Shown here: positions 18,133-26,876 of the stretch, piece by piece
Layout of the letters: every line of letters starts with the position of its first letter
Position numbering within the stretch: the first letter of the stretch is position 1
Assembly (NCBI GenBank): GCA_944386845.1
Contig: CALXCP010000004.1
Location: 1-64,000, forward strand
Source of the DNA: an uncultured Oscillospiraceae bacterium
Lineage (GTDB): Bacteria > Bacillota > Clostridia > Oscillospirales > Oscillospiraceae
Length of the DNA: 64,000 nucleotides
Reading direction: 5' to 3'
Notes under the pieces: model-generated
The model's database searches: none
The model's input: the letters and a program-made list of their open reading frames with translations, nothing else
Told to the model about the DNA's origin: nothing
Translations under genes and position numbers: made by a program

Positions 18133-19071
18133 ATGACGACGCAGGAATTCACCTTTCCCTCCGTCGACGGAGCCCACCAGATCCACGCCCGGCTCTGGCT
18201 GCCCGAGGGGCGGCCCCGGGGAGTGGTGCAGCTCGTCCACGGGGTGGCCGAGCACGTGGGCCGCTATGAGGACTTCGCCCGCTTCCTGACGGACCACGGC
18301 TTCGCCGTGGGGGGCGAGGACCACCTGGGCCACGGGGAGACCGCCCAGGCCGACGGCAGCTTCGGCTGGTTCGCCGAAAAGGACGGCTGGACCCTGGTGG
18401 TCCGGGACGTGCGCCGGATGCGGGAGCTGCTGGGAGAGCGGTTCCCCGGCCTGCCCCTCTTCCTGTTCGGGCACTCCATGGGCTCCTTTTTGGCCCGGAC
18501 CTACCTGTGCCGCTGGCCGGGGACGGTGGACGGCTGCATCCTGTCGGGCACCGGACAGGAGCCCGCCCCCCTGGTGGCCTTCGGCAAGCTGGCTGCGGGG
18601 CTCATCGCCGGGGCGCGGGGGAGCAAAAAGGTCAGCCCGCTGATCCACAGCCTGTCCCTGGGGGCCTACAACAGGCAGTTCGCCCCCAACCGCACCTCCG
18701 CCGACTGGATCAGCCGGGTGGAGGGGGAGGTGGACCGCTACCTGGCCGACCCCCTGTGCCAGATCAGCCCCACGGTGGGGCTGTACCGGGACATGCTGGG
18801 GGGCCTCCAGGAGATCGCCGCCCCCAAAAGCCTGGCCCGGATGGACCCGGGCACTCCGGTGGCCTTCTTCTCCGGGGAGGCCGATCCGGTGGGCTCCAAC
18901 GGGAAGGGCGTGCGGAAGGTGTACGCCATGTTCCAGCGGGTGGGCTGCCGGGACCTGGAGCTCCACCTCTACCCCGGCGGGCGGCACGAGCTGCTCCACG
19001 TGGAGGACCGGGACGAGGTCTGCCGGGACATGCGGGCCTGGCTGGAAAAGCGAATGGCCCACGGCGCGTAA
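18133..19071 (+). CDS. Alpha/beta hydrolase, monoacylglycerol-lipase type
   Basis: 312 residues. Serine hydrolase of the Hydrolase_4 group. The oxyanion region is VVQLVHGVAEHVGRY, the nucleophile elbow GHSMGS (Ser115), the acid FSGEADPVG and the histidine GGRHELLHVED. This set matches monoacylglycerol lipases and lysophospholipases. No signal peptide, so cytoplasmic. Single-gene unit between its own promoter and a strong hairpin. Confidence 0.92.
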   Translation: MTTQEFTFPSVDGAHQIHARLWLPEGRPRGVVQLVHGVAEHVGRYEDFARFLTDHGFAVGGEDHLGHGETAQADGSFGWFAEKDGWTLVVRDVRRMRELLGERFPGLPLFLFGHSMGSFLARTYLCRWPGTVDGCILSGTGQEPAPLVAFGKLAAGLIAGARGSKKVSPLIHSLSLGAYNRQFAPNRTSADWISRVEGEVDRYLADPLCQISPTVGLYRDMLGGLQEIAAPKSLARMDPGTPVAFFSGEADPVGSNGKGVRKVYAMFQRVGCRDLELHLYPGGRHELLHVEDRDEVCRDMRAWLEKRMAHGA

Positions 19072-19074
19072 CAA

Positions 19075-19108
19075 GCAGGCGGGCGGCCCCAAGGGGCCGC
19101 CCGCCTGC
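19075..19108 (+). terminator. Strong hairpin after the hydrolase gene
   Basis: Perfect 16-bp stem GCAGGCGGGCGGCCCC/GGGGCCGCCCGCCTGC with a two-base loop AA. No T-tract follows, so its efficiency as an intrinsic terminator is uncertain. Confidence 0.6.
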
Positions 19109-19146
19109 GCCTGTCCCCGCCGCGGAGCGGAACTTGCCGGACCGGC

Positions 19147-19175
19147 TTGTGAAAACGGGAAAACTGTGGTAGAAT
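19147..19175 (+). promoter_or_regulatory. Promoter of the nine-gene glycan operon
   Basis: TTGTGA (19147-19152), 17-bp spacer, TAGAAT (19170-19175), 32 bp before the start of the first gene. Confidence 0.65.
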
Positions 19176-19207
19176 ACCCCTGTTTGAGGACGGAAGGGGG
19201 CGAGAGC

Positions 19208-21163
19208 ATGGCGCGGCGGGTCTGGACGGTCTGGGCGGCGGGCACCGGCGGAGTGCTGGGGCTGGCCCTCGGGCTGTGCCTGGACGTGTCCTGGCCCCAT
19301 CTGCTGGGCTGCGGCGTCCTGTTCGCCCTGGCGGGGGGGCTGCTGTCCCTGTGCTGGAGCACCGCCCTCGGGACGCCCGCCGGGCCGGGCCGGGCGGGGC
19401 GGCTGGTTTTGTGCCTGCCCGCCCTCGGGCTGGGGCTGTGGGCCTGCTTTACCCCGGTGACCCCGCTGGCCGCCGCTCTGTTCTTCGGGGCGGCGGGGCT
19501 GGTGTGGCCGGCGGTCTCCCTGAGCCGGGGCCGGTTCCGGTGGACGGCGGCGGCCATGGGGCTGCTGCTGGTGTGGTTCTTCGCCTACTGCGCCCTGTCC
19601 CCCCTGTGCCTGTCCCCCGACTCCTACTCCTACTACGACATGGCCCGCACCCTGTTCTCCGACTTCGGCCGGGTGGCCACCGTGCGGCAGTACGTGGTGT
19701 TCACCGACTACGGCATCTCCTTTCCCTACTTCTACCCCCTGCTGCTGGCCCTGGCCGACGGGCTCACCGGCCTGGGCATGTACAGCGGGGTGGTCCTGAA
19801 CGTCCCCCTGTCCGCCGGGGCGGCCCTGCTGCTGCTCCCCCTGTCCCGGACCCTGTGCGGGAAGGAGTGGCCCGGGGCAATGGCCGCCGCGGTGCTGCTC
19901 ACCAACCGGAAGTTCCTCAGCGAGGTCCTCTCGGGCCGGGCCATCCCGGCGGCGGTGCTGTGCGCCGTGGTGATGCTCCTGCTGCTGTGCCGGCCCGACT
20001 GGAAGGACCGGCGCTGGCTGGCTCTGGCCGGGCTGGTGGGGGGCGTGTCCATGGTGCTGCGGTTCGACAGCCTCATGGCGGTGGGTTTCGGGGGGCTGTG
20101 CGTGCTGCTGCTGTCCGGGAAGGGGCGGTGGGTCAACGCCCTGTGCTACGGCGGGGCGGCGGCCCTGCCCCTGCTGCCCTGGGCGGCCTACTCCCTGACC
20201 CGGTTCGGCACCCTGTGGGCGTCGGACAACAGCGGCACCCTCACCCTGGTGGACGTCACCACCCCCCAGCGCTTCTTCGTCCCCGGGGAGACCCCCGCCA
20301 CCCTGTTCACCGACCCGTCCGCCTGGCTGGACGCCATGGGGGGCCGGTTCTCCGGGGTGCTGGTGCTGCTGGCCCTCACCTTCGTGTCCACCCAGGCCCT
20401 GCTCCCCCTGGCCGCCCTAACGGCGGGGGCGGTGAAGGGACGGCTGGCCGGAGCTCCCCGGCGGCCGGGGGCGGTCCGCCGGGGGGCCCTGTGGCTCATC
20501 CTGCTCTACTACGCCCTGAAGACCCTCGGCTACTGCCTGGTGGGCTATGAGACCGCCCGGTACCACGCCGAGACGGTGGTGATGGTGACCTTCGCCCTGT
20601 GCTGTCTGCTCTCCCCCTACGTGTCCCGGCGGCTGGCCGCCGGGGGGACGGCCCTGTGCCTGGCCCTGTGCCTGTGGGCGTCCCTGGTGTACAGCACCCC
20701 CCTCGGGCAGACGGTGAAGCCCCTGTGCAGCCACCCCAGCTATGGCAGCTGCATCAGCTTCGGCTATCAGGAGCAGGACGCCGACTGGCCCGCCCTGTGG
20801 GCCCGGGTCAGCGGCACCCCCCTGCTGACGGAGGAGACCGCCCGCCTGCCCGCCTGGGCGGCCGAGCTGGAAAAGCTGGTGGACGACCCGGGGGCCCGGG
20901 TGTTCTTCATCAGCGCCGGGGGTGACCCCTACGCTTACGGCGCCTACACGGGGCAAAAGTGCTTCGCGTCCCTGTCCAACATGACGGGGGAGCGGTTCTT
21001 CTACCTGATTGACCACTACATCCACCCCACCCACATCGTCATCACCGACGAACACGACCTGCAGTGGGTGGAGCCGCTGAAGGAGCGGTACGGCCTGACC
21101 CCGCTCGGGGAGGTGGACGGCCAGCAGGTCTTCCGGGTGGAGACCACATTCACGGGACGGTGA
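19208..21163 (+). CDS. Polytopic membrane glycosyltransferase-like protein (GT-C/GT39-like)
   Basis: 651 residues from ATG 19208. About 11-12 membrane segments occupy residues 1-490, followed by a soluble extracytoplasmic C-terminal domain. An acidic loop after the first segments (LSPDSYSYYDMARTL) corresponds to the catalytic Asp loop of GT-C enzymes such as ArnT and protein mannosyltransferases. The late loop ends with YLIDHYIHPTHIVITDEHDLQW. It likely moves a sugar from a polyprenyl phosphate donor to an outer acceptor. First gene of a tightly packed operon through 28489. Exact specificity unknown. Confidence 0.7.
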   Translation: MARRVWTVWAAGTGGVLGLALGLCLDVSWPHLLGCGVLFALAGGLLSLCWSTALGTPAGPGRAGRLVLCLPALGLGLWACFTPVTPLAAALFFGAAGLVWPAVSLSRGRFRWTAAAMGLLLVWFFAYCALSPLCLSPDSYSYYDMARTLFSDFGRVATVRQYVVFTDYGISFPYFYPLLLALADGLTGLGMYSGVVLNVPLSAGAALLLLPLSRTLCGKEWPGAMAAAVLLTNRKFLSEVLSGRAIPAAVLCAVVMLLLLCRPDWKDRRWLALAGLVGGVSMVLRFDSLMAVGFGGLCVLLLSGKGRWVNALCYGGAAALPLLPWAAYSLTRFGTLWASDNSGTLTLVDVTTPQRFFVPGETPATLFTDPSAWLDAMGGRFSGVLVLLALTFVSTQALLPLAALTAGAVKGRLAGAPRRPGAVRRGALWLILLYYALKTLGYCLVGYETARYHAETVVMVTFALCCLLSPYVSRRLAAGGTALCLALCLWASLVYSTPLGQTVKPLCSHPSYGSCISFGYQEQDADWPALWARVSGTPLLTEETARLPAWAAELEKLVDDPGARVFFISAGGDPYAYGAYTGQKCFASLSNMTGERFFYLIDHYIHPTHIVITDEHDLQWVEPLKERYGLTPLGEVDGQQVFRVETTFTGR

Positions 21164-21167
21164 CGGC

Positions 21168-22301
21168 ATGGAACGCTGGGACAAGATCATCATCGGGGCG
21201 GGGCTGTACGGGCTGTACGCCGCCCTGTCCGCCGGCCGGCGGGGGGAGCGGGTGCTGGTGCTGGAGGGGGAGGACGGCCCCTTCCGCCGGGCCACCTACA
21301 TCAACCAGGCCCGGGTCCACATGGGTTACCACTACCCCCGGTCCTACTCCACGGCGGTGAAGTCGGCGGGCTACTTCGACCGGTTCGTCCGGGACTTCGG
21401 CTTCTGCATCCACAGCCGCTTCGACCAGGTGTACGCCACCTCGGCCGCCTTCTCCTGGACCGACGGGGAGCAGTTCCGGCGCTTCTGCCGGGCGGCGGAC
21501 ATCCGGTGCGACCCGGTACCGGCGGGGCGGTACTTCAACGACGGCATGTGCGACGGGGCCTTTCTCACCCAGGAGTACACCTACGACGCCCACATCCTTC
21601 GGGACTGGTTCCTGGAGCAGCTGAAGGACTGCCCCCGGGTGGTCCTTCGCTGGGGGACCCCGGCCACCGGGCTGGAGCGGGCGGGGAGCGTCTACCGGGT
21701 GACCGCCGGCCAGGGGGAGCGGTTCGAGAGCGATTTCGTCCTCAACGCCACCTACGCCGCCGCCAACCAGATCATCCGGCAGGCCCTGCCCGGAGAGGAG
21801 TTCCCCATCAAGTACGAGCTGTGCGAGATCATCCTGTGCACGGTGGACGAGCCCCTGAAGGACGTGGGCATCACCGTCATGGACGGGCCCTTCTTCTCCA
21901 TCATGCCCTTCGGAAAGACGGGGCTGCACTCGCTGACCTCGGTGACCTTCACCCCCCACATGGCCAGCTTCGACGCCCTGCCCACCTTCCCCTGCCAGGG
22001 GCGCAGCGGGGGCCACTGCTCCCCGGAGCGGCTGGGCGGCTGCGACAACTGCCCCGCCCGGCCCGAGACGGCGTGGAGCTATATGTCCAGCCTGGCCCGG
22101 AAGTACCTGCGGCCCGAGTTCGGCTTCCGCTATCAGGGATCCTTGTTCTCCATGAAGCCCATACTCAAGGCGTCGGAGATCGACGACTCCCGGCCCACCG
22201 TCATCCGGGTCCACAGCAGGGCCCCCGCCCTGGTGAGCGTCCTGTCCGGCAAGATCAACACGGTGTACGACCTGGACGGGGTGCTGAAAGGAGAGTTCTG
22301 A
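21168..22301 (+). CDS. FAD-dependent oxidoreductase (DAO-like)
   Basis: 377 residues. The FAD-binding Rossmann motif IIIGAGLYGLYAALSAGRRG lies at the N-terminus with acidic VLVLEGEDGPF after it. The motif INQARVHMGYHYPRS is shared by DAO-type flavoproteins found in polysaccharide loci. A cysteine cluster lies at CPGR-like positions (FPCQGRSGGHCSPERLGGCDNCPAR), possibly metal-binding. Probably oxidises a sugar or an amino-sugar intermediate. Starts 5 bp after the preceding stop. Confidence 0.75.
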   Translation: MERWDKIIIGAGLYGLYAALSAGRRGERVLVLEGEDGPFRRATYINQARVHMGYHYPRSYSTAVKSAGYFDRFVRDFGFCIHSRFDQVYATSAAFSWTDGEQFRRFCRAADIRCDPVPAGRYFNDGMCDGAFLTQEYTYDAHILRDWFLEQLKDCPRVVLRWGTPATGLERAGSVYRVTAGQGERFESDFVLNATYAAANQIIRQALPGEEFPIKYELCEIILCTVDEPLKDVGITVMDGPFFSIMPFGKTGLHSLTSVTFTPHMASFDALPTFPCQGRSGGHCSPERLGGCDNCPARPETAWSYMSSLARKYLRPEFGFRYQGSLFSMKPILKASEIDDSRPTVIRVHSRAPALVSVLSGKINTVYDLDGVLKGEF

Positions 22302-22302
22302 C

Positions 22303-23226
22303 ATGAAAGAGAGCAATTTCGTCTCCGCCGTGGTCTACCTGCGCCAGTGCCGGGAGTCGGTGGTCCCCTTCCTCACCCGGCTCCACGCCACCCTGCGGGA
22401 GAACTTCAAGAAGTTCGAGCTCATCTGCGTGGACGACGCCAGCGACGACGGCAGCGGCCAGGCGGTGAGGGACTTCGCCGCCGGAGTGGACGGGGCCATG
22501 GTCTCCCTGCTGCGCATGAGCTATCCCCAGGGGGTGGAGGCTTCCATGAACGCGGGGGTGGACCTGGCCATCGGGGACTTCGTCTTTGAGTTCGACAGCA
22601 CCGCCCTGGACTATCCCGCCCAGCTGGTGATGGAGGTCTACCGCACCGCCCTGACCGGTTTCGACATCGTCAGCGCCACCCCGGAGGGGGGCGGACGGCT
22701 CACCTCGCGGCTGTTCTACCGGGTGTTCAACCGGTACGCCAACATCCAGTACCAGCTGGAGACCGAGCGCTTCCGCATCCTCTCCCGCCGGGCCATCAAC
22801 CGGGTCCACGCCATGAGCCGCACCATCCCCTACCGCAAGGCCCTCTACGCCAACTGCGGGCTGAAGCTGGAGCGGCTGCGCTACCGCCCGGCGGGGGACG
22901 GCGGAAAGGCCGGGGCGGACCGGGAGCGGCCCCGGCTGGCGGCGGACGCCCTGATTTTGTTCACCAACGTGGCCTACCGCCTGGCCCTGTGCCTGGCCTT
23001 CGTGATGATGGCTCTGACCCTCATCGTCACGGGGTACACCGTGGTGGTCTATCTGTCGGGCAGCCCGGTGGAGGGCTGGACCACCACCATGCTGTTTCTT
23101 GGCTTCGGCTTCTTCGGCATGTTCGCCATCCTCACCCTGGTGCTGAAATACCTGTCCGTCCTGGTGGAGTTGAGCTTCCGGCGGCAGCGGTACGTGTTTG
23201 AATCCATCGAGAAGCTCTCGAGATAA
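22303..23226 (+). CDS. Family 2 glycosyltransferase, polyprenyl-phosphate sugar synthase type
   Basis: 307 residues, AAAGGAG ribosome site. GT-A domain with FELICVDDASDDGSGQA and FVFEFDST as the DxD-like pair. Two C-terminal membrane segments follow (LALCLAFVMMALTLIVTGYTV and TTMLFLGFGFFGMFAILTLVL). This layout is that of ArnC, GtrB and DPM1 enzymes, which load a sugar on undecaprenyl phosphate at the inner face. It precedes the two flippase-like genes, which fits that role. Confidence 0.85.
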   Translation: MKESNFVSAVVYLRQCRESVVPFLTRLHATLRENFKKFELICVDDASDDGSGQAVRDFAAGVDGAMVSLLRMSYPQGVEASMNAGVDLAIGDFVFEFDSTALDYPAQLVMEVYRTALTGFDIVSATPEGGGRLTSRLFYRVFNRYANIQYQLETERFRILSRRAINRVHAMSRTIPYRKALYANCGLKLERLRYRPAGDGGKAGADRERPRLAADALILFTNVAYRLALCLAFVMMALTLIVTGYTVVVYLSGSPVEGWTTTMLFLGFGFFGMFAILTLVLKYLSVLVELSFRRQRYVFESIEKLSR

Positions 23227-23243
23227 GCGAGGGGGGACGGCCC

Positions 23244-23600
23244 GTGCGGGACTCCTTTGAGAAGAACAAGAAGGGCATCCTGCTCATGGCCTGCGCGTCG
23301 CTGTGCGTGTGCCTCGGGCAGCTGTTCTGGAAGCTGTCGGGCACCCAGGCGCTGTGGTGGCTACTGCCCGGCTTCGCCCTGTACGGGCTGGGGGCGCTGG
23401 TCATGCTGGCGGCCTACCGGTACGGCAGCGTCTCGGTGCTGCAGCCGGTGCTTGCCCTGAACTACGTCCTGACGGTGGTGCTGGCCGCCGCGGTGCTCCG
23501 GGAGGACATCTCCCCCCTGCGCATCGCCGGCATCGTGTGCGTCACCGTGGGGGTGGTGCTGGTGTGCGGCGGCGACGGGGGAAGGGAGGACGCGCCATGA
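23244..23600 (+). CDS. Half-size EamA/SMR-type flippase subunit (ArnE-like)
   Basis: 118 residues from a GTG start. Four membrane segments (GILLMACASLCVCLGQLFWKL, WWLLPGFALYGLGALVMLAAY, VLQPVLALNYVLTVVLAA, IAGIVCVTVGVVLVCGG). The Q-x-x-W/L-K and Y-x-x-x-S-V-x-x-x-x-P pattern is that of single EamA repeats. The next gene encodes a second half-size protein, overlapping by 4 bp (ATGA). Such heterodimer pairs (ArnE/ArnF) flip undecaprenyl-phosphate sugars in Gram-negatives. Confidence 0.75.
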   Translation: MRDSFEKNKKGILLMACASLCVCLGQLFWKLSGTQALWWLLPGFALYGLGALVMLAAYRYGSVSVLQPVLALNYVLTVVLAAAVLREDISPLRIAGIVCVTVGVVLVCGGDGGREDAP

Positions 23601-23923
23601 CCGACCTGCTCCTGGTCCTGTCCATGACCCTGATGGGGTCGGCGGCCGCCCTGCTGCTGAAGCGGGCCTCGGGCGCCGGGGGGCTGCTGTCCATGTTCCG
23701 CACCCCCTGGCTGTACGGCGGGGGGCTGCTCTACCTGGCCTCGGCGGTGGTGAACATCCTGCTGCTGCGGCGGCTGGACTACTCGGTGGTGCTGCCCCTG
23801 ACCTCGCTGACCTATCTGTGGACCATGCTGCTCTCCGCCCGGCTGCTGGGGGAGCGGCTCACCGGCCGGAAGCTGGCCGGAACGGCGGCCATTTTAGCCG
23901 GGGCGGCCCTCATCGCCCTGTGA
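23597..23923 (+). CDS. Half-size EamA/SMR-type flippase subunit (ArnF-like)
   Basis: 108 residues, ATG 23597 overlapping the previous stop. Four membrane segments, with LLKRASGAGGLLSMFRTPW after helix 1 and LRRLDYSVVLPLTSLTYLWTMLLSARLLGE as the EamA-type second half. Probably pairs with the upstream protein to move a lipid-linked sugar made by the GT2 enzyme across the membrane, delivering it to one of the GT-C-like proteins. That chain is inference from context. Confidence 0.75.
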   Translation: MTDLLLVLSMTLMGSAAALLLKRASGAGGLLSMFRTPWLYGGGLLYLASAVVNILLLRRLDYSVVLPLTSLTYLWTMLLSARLLGERLTGRKLAGTAAILAGAALIAL

Positions 23924-23936
23924 CGAGGTGACGGAA

Positions 23937-24869
23937 ATGGAAAGCTTAGTGGGATACACCGGCTTCGTGGGCTCCAACCTGGCGGCGGAGCACCCCTTTG
24001 ACGGGATGTACAACTCCAAAAACATCGCGCAGGCCTACGGCACCCGGCCCGACCTGCTGGTGTACGCCGGGGTGCCGGCGGAGATGTTCCTGGCCAACCA
24101 CGACCCGGCGGCCGACCGGGCGGTGCTGGAGGGGGCGGCGGACAACATCGCCCGCATCGCCCCGAAAAGGCTGGTGCTGGTGTCCACCATCAGCGTCTAC
24201 GACGACCCGGTGGGGGCCGACGAGGACAGCCCCATCGACAAAAGCCGCCTGTCCGTCTACGGCGCCCACCGCCGCTGGCTGGAGGAGTGGGCGGAGGCGC
24301 ACGTGGAGGACCGGCTCATCGTCCGGCTGCCCGCCCTGTACGGCCGGGGGCTGAAAAAGAACTTCCTCTACGACTGCATCCACTTCCTGCCCCCCCTGCT
24401 CACCGCCGCCAAGCGGGAGGAGCTGGGGGCGAAGGAGCCCCTCATCGCCGCCAGCTACGCTCCCCGGGGGGACGGCTTTTTCCGCTGCCCCGACGTGGAG
24501 GGGGCGGCCCGGGAGGAGCTGAAGGCGGCCTTCCGCCGGGCGGGCTTCTCCGCCCTGCACTTCACCGACAGCCGGTCCCAGTACCAGTTCTACGGCCTGG
24601 ACCGCCTGTGGCGGGACATCGCCCGTGGGCTGGAGCTGGGGCTGGAGCGGCTGAACCTGGCCACCCCGCCGGTGACGGCAGGGGAGGTGTACGCCGCCCT
24701 GTACGGCGGGCAGTTCGTCAACCATCTGGACAGGCCGCCCTACCGCTATGACTTCCGGACGAAGCACGCCGGGGCCATGGGGGGGGCGGACGGCTATCTG
24801 GAGCGCCGGGAGGAGGAACTGGAGCGCATCCGGGCCTTCGTCACCGGGCAGGAGGGGACGGGATGCTGA
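23937..24869 (+). CDS. NAD-dependent epimerase/dehydratase
   Basis: 310 residues from ATG 23937; a GTG three codons earlier has no separate ribosome site. Short-chain dehydrogenase fold with the nucleotide-binding loop LVGYTGFVGSNLAAE. STISVYDDP and KSRLSVYGAHRRWLEEW supply the Ser-Tyr-x3-like positions (Y-G-A-H-R). RLPALYGRGLKKNF is a substrate-loop block. Likely a nucleotide-sugar or lipid-linked-sugar modifying enzyme. It overlaps the next gene by 7 bp. Confidence 0.8.
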   Translation: MESLVGYTGFVGSNLAAEHPFDGMYNSKNIAQAYGTRPDLLVYAGVPAEMFLANHDPAADRAVLEGAADNIARIAPKRLVLVSTISVYDDPVGADEDSPIDKSRLSVYGAHRRWLEEWAEAHVEDRLIVRLPALYGRGLKKNFLYDCIHFLPPLLTAAKREELGAKEPLIAASYAPRGDGFFRCPDVEGAAREELKAAFRRAGFSALHFTDSRSQYQFYGLDRLWRDIARGLELGLERLNLATPPVTAGEVYAALYGGQFVNHLDRPPYRYDFRTKHAGAMGGADGYLERREEELERIRAFVTGQEGTGC

Positions 24870-26863
24870 CCGAGCGGCGTCTGGACCGGACCCGGTGGGT
24901 GCTGTGGGGGCTGACCCTGCTGGCCATCGGGATCGCGGCGGGGGCGGGCCGGATCTGGCTGTCCGACTTCTTCGCCATCAACGGCGACTTCCAGAACTAC
25001 AACGTCCTGCGCCGCTTCCTGGACGGGCAGGTGCCCTACCGGGACTTCACCAACTACCTGGGCATGGGGGTGCTGTGGCTGGACGCCCCCTTCCTGGCCT
25101 TCCACAACACCTTCACCGGCAGCCTCTTCGTCACCAACGCCGTCACGGCGGTGTGCTGCTGCGTCACCGTGTGGCTGCTGGTGTGGATGATCACCCGGCG
25201 GCAGACCCTGGCCATGGCGGTGGGGGCGCTGACCCCCCTGCTGTACGCCTGGCCGGTGACCGCCACCCTGTTCGACCTCTTCGTCCCGGGCACCTCCATG
25301 CGCATGGTCCGGGGCTTTCTGCCCGTGCTCCTGGGGGCCGTGCTGCTGCTGGCCGCCCGGCGCCGGGGGTGGGACAGCCTGGACCTGTTCCGCTCCCGGA
25401 AGGCCATGGCCCTGTGCGGCCTGGCGGTGGGGCTGGGGGCGGTGTGGTCCAACGACTTCGGCTACTCCTCCATCGGGGCGGCCCTGTTCATCCTGCTGGT
25501 CATCACCGTGTTCCAGAACAGGCTGCGCACGCCCGGGCAGCGGGCGGCGGACTACCTGTGCTTCCTGCTGTGCGCCGCCGTGGGCTATCTGGCGATGGTC
25601 ACCGCCGTCACCGGCGGGGACCCGGCGAGCTTCTTCCGGCAGTCCGCCGGGGTGGCCTCCGACCAGTTCTGGTACTACACCATGACCCCGGGGAAATACT
25701 ACACCCTGTGGGAGATCCTCTTCGACGACCCCCAGAACACGGCGGAGCTGGCCCTGGCCCTTCTGTTCATGGCGGGCTTCGTGGCCCTGTTCGTGCGGGG
25801 AAAGCTCACCGTCCGGGGGGTGGTGGTGCTCTACGTGCTGATCACCTGCTTCTTCGCCCAGCTGCTCTACTGCTACGGCTCGGGCCACTACATGCCCGCC
25901 ATGCTGCGGCTGGTGGAGGTGCTCATCCTCCTGGGGCTGGCCCTGTGGGCGGCGCTGCGGCTGTGGACCAGACTGGTCCGGACGCCCGGCCTGCCCCGGC
26001 GGGCCGTCGCCGGGCTGTCCGCCGGGGTGATGTGCCTGTCCCTGCTGTGCGCCGGCGTGTGGGCGGGGCGGGAGATCGCCCCCCTGTCCGGCCAGCGGGA
26101 GGGGGTCTACGTCCCCGGGCTGGACGGCTGGCTCACCAACGGGGCGGAGCTCAACGCCACGGCGGAGCTGCTGGAGGGGGAGATCTTCTTCTCCACCTAC
26201 GCCTCCGCCCTGGAGGTGGTGGACGGCATCTACCAGCCCAGCGGCACCGACTACATCATCCACGTGCTGGGGGAGGAGCAGCGGCAGGACTACCTAAACT
26301 GCTTCCGGGAGGGGGAGTACCCCTACGCGGTGACCATCCAGCGCTATTACGACGAGTCCATCTGGGAGTGGTGGGTGCAGCGGGCCAACTGGTGGTTCTA
26401 CCGGGAGCTGTACGCCAACTACGTCACGGTGGACAGCCCCAGCGACTACGCCGAGCTCTGGCGGCGGCAGGAGGGGGGCGCCCTCATCGACAGCGACGAC
26501 ATCACCTTCACCGTGGAGCGCCTCAGCGACACCGCCGTCCGCCTCAGCGCGGAGAAGGGCCCCTCTCTGGCCGGCAAGGAGGTGGTGGCCGACGTGGCCC
26601 TCACCTACGAGACCGAGCGCACCGGCTGGTCCCTGCGCCACGGGGTGATGGTGGAGGACCTGAGCCTCTGGGACTACGACAACACGGTGTACTTCCTGCC
26701 GGAGGGGGAGCACACCGTCCACATCCCCATGGTCATCAAGGACGGGGTCTGGTCGGTGACCATCCACTCCCGCCCCGGGGAGACCACCAAACTGGCCTCG
26801 GTGGAGGCCGAGGTGGAGCGGCTGTTCGACCAGGACCTGATGGGCTACGCCTTCTTTGGCTGA
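24863..26863 (+). CDS. Polytopic membrane protein, GT-C-like
   Basis: 666 residues with around 11 membrane segments over residues 12-420, then a C-terminal extracytoplasmic domain. The first outer loop is FAINGDFQNYNVLRRFLDGQVPYRDFTNY, with the acidic residue and YRDF/Y motif found in GT-C (GT39/GT83/DUF2079-like) proteins. The tail is rich in beta structure (DITFTVERLSDTAVRLSAEKG). A second membrane transferase in the same operon suggests two distinct lipid-linked transfer steps. Function inferred only. Confidence 0.65.
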   Translation: MLTERRLDRTRWVLWGLTLLAIGIAAGAGRIWLSDFFAINGDFQNYNVLRRFLDGQVPYRDFTNYLGMGVLWLDAPFLAFHNTFTGSLFVTNAVTAVCCCVTVWLLVWMITRRQTLAMAVGALTPLLYAWPVTATLFDLFVPGTSMRMVRGFLPVLLGAVLLLAARRRGWDSLDLFRSRKAMALCGLAVGLGAVWSNDFGYSSIGAALFILLVITVFQNRLRTPGQRAADYLCFLLCAAVGYLAMVTAVTGGDPASFFRQSAGVASDQFWYYTMTPGKYYTLWEILFDDPQNTAELALALLFMAGFVALFVRGKLTVRGVVVLYVLITCFFAQLLYCYGSGHYMPAMLRLVEVLILLGLALWAALRLWTRLVRTPGLPRRAVAGLSAGVMCLSLLCAGVWAGREIAPLSGQREGVYVPGLDGWLTNGAELNATAELLEGEIFFSTYASALEVVDGIYQPSGTDYIIHVLGEEQRQDYLNCFREGEYPYAVTIQRYYDESIWEWWVQRANWWFYRELYANYVTVDSPSDYAELWRRQEGGALIDSDDITFTVERLSDTAVRLSAEKGPSLAGKEVVADVALTYETERTGWSLRHGVMVEDLSLWDYDNTVYFLPEGEHTVHIPMVIKDGVWSVTIHSRPGETTKLASVEAEVERLFDQDLMGYAFFG

Positions 26864-26876
26864 GAGGAGAGAGGAC

